Shown here in pieces: positions 63,810 to 64,000 of a DNA stretch of 64,000 nucleotides. Numbering within the stretch: the stretch's first letter is position 1; each line of letters starts with the position of its first letter. The position numbers were made by a program, and so were the translations under genes. This DNA is from JACDBE01 sp963714055 (GTDB lineage Bacteria; Actinomycetota; Acidimicrobiia; Spongiisociales; UBA5794): assembly GCA_963714055.1 (NCBI GenBank), contig OY970227.1, forward strand, positions 62,001 through 126,000, read 5' to 3'. Below the pieces are notes generated by a model, which was not told where the DNA came from, searched no databases, and was given only the letters and a program-made list of their open reading frames with translations.

Positions 63810-64000
63810 TCAGGCTTTGGAGGTGGCCCTCCGGTACTGACGCACCGACAGAGGCACGAACACCGCCAGGATCACCACGATCCAGATCATCGTGTACAGG
63901 ATCGGGTTCTGCAGCGACCAGGCGTCCGATGGCGTTATCCCAACCGCCGAGAGCGCCTCAGCGGACGGCTGGTTGCCGAACAGCTCGCGCACCGCCGTGG
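63810..64000 (-). CDS. ABC-2 type transporter permease, C-terminal fragment
   Basis: Only the last 60 or so residues are inside the window. TAVRELFGNQPSAEALSAVG is the loop typical of drug/polysaccharide-type ABC-2 permeases, followed by a final membrane segment (ILYTMIWIVVILAVFVPLSV) and a short basic tail (RQYRRATSKA). The rest of the gene, and any ATPase partner, lie beyond the right edge. Confidence 0.7.
   Translation of the reverse strand, partial: TAVRELFGNQPSAEALSAVGITPSDAWSLQNPILYTMIWIVVILAVFVPLSVRQYRRATSKA

Overview
The window is a high-GC bacterial chromosome segment with dense, often overlapping genes (many ATGA/GTGA junctions). It probably comes from Actinomycetota, perhaps a deep-branching lineage such as Acidimicrobiia. 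The support is: a pgsA-acyltransferase-pimA block of the phosphatidylinositol mannoside type; a mycothiol synthase (mshD) and a mycothiol-dependent-type DinB protein; the actinobacterial order thrS / pgsA / pimA / pdxST / yebC / ruvCAB / yajC-secDF / apt / rel; and many TANNNT boxes 6-8 nt before start codons, typical of leaderless transcription. The class is an inference; no rRNA or tRNA gene was found here.

Layout. 1-6.0 kb: recB (cut by the left edge) and recC on the minus strand, both recognisable throughout but broken by many frameshifts. 6.2-16.5 kb: scattered housekeeping and accessory genes (HAD hydrolase, DUF429, CYTH protein, AlkB-like oxygenase, HEAT protein, a membrane-anchored protein with a duplicated Cys domain, GntR regulator, 3-hydroxyisobutyrate-dehydrogenase-like enzyme, serine hydrolase, NhaA). 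16.5-19.6 kb: molybdate operon (HTH-TOBE regulator, modA, modB, modC). 19.6-24.0 kb: a minus-strand operon of SorC-type regulator, class II aldolase, HAD phosphatase, dhaL and dhaK, with a perfect palindrome in the leader. 25.6-37.6 kb: genes that fit catabolism of tryptophan through kynurenine and anthranilate into the aerobic 2-aminobenzoyl-CoA route: RidA, enoyl-CoA hydratase, SDR, monooxygenase/OYE fusion, acyl-CoA dehydrogenase, acyl-CoA synthetase, tryptophan 2,3-dioxygenase, kynureninase and a TrpB2. 37.7-43.6 kb: membrane protein, patatin, mshD, thrS. 43.6-63.7 kb: citrate synthase, PIM-lipid genes, pyridoxal synthase, RuvCAB, queuosine genes, Sec translocon accessory genes, apt, bifunctional Rel and a metallo-hydrolase. 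The right edge cuts an ABC-2 permease.

The gaps between genes are unusually rich in repeats. I recognise four families, called R1 to R4 here. R1 is an inverted repeat with arms AACTTTGAGCGATTGA. R2 is an approximately 90-bp unit that carries a conserved short ORF and usually ends in a -10-like box just before the next start codon. R3 and R4 are GC-rich hairpin repeats. R2 is the most promising undescribed element: it lies directly upstream of start codons, is duplicated in tandem at two loci, and one copy has compensating indels that restore the short reading frame.

I count about 18 apparent frameshifts in otherwise well-conserved genes, 11 of them in recB-recC. Sequencing or assembly error is the simplest explanation for most, but true decay of recBC cannot be excluded from sequence alone.
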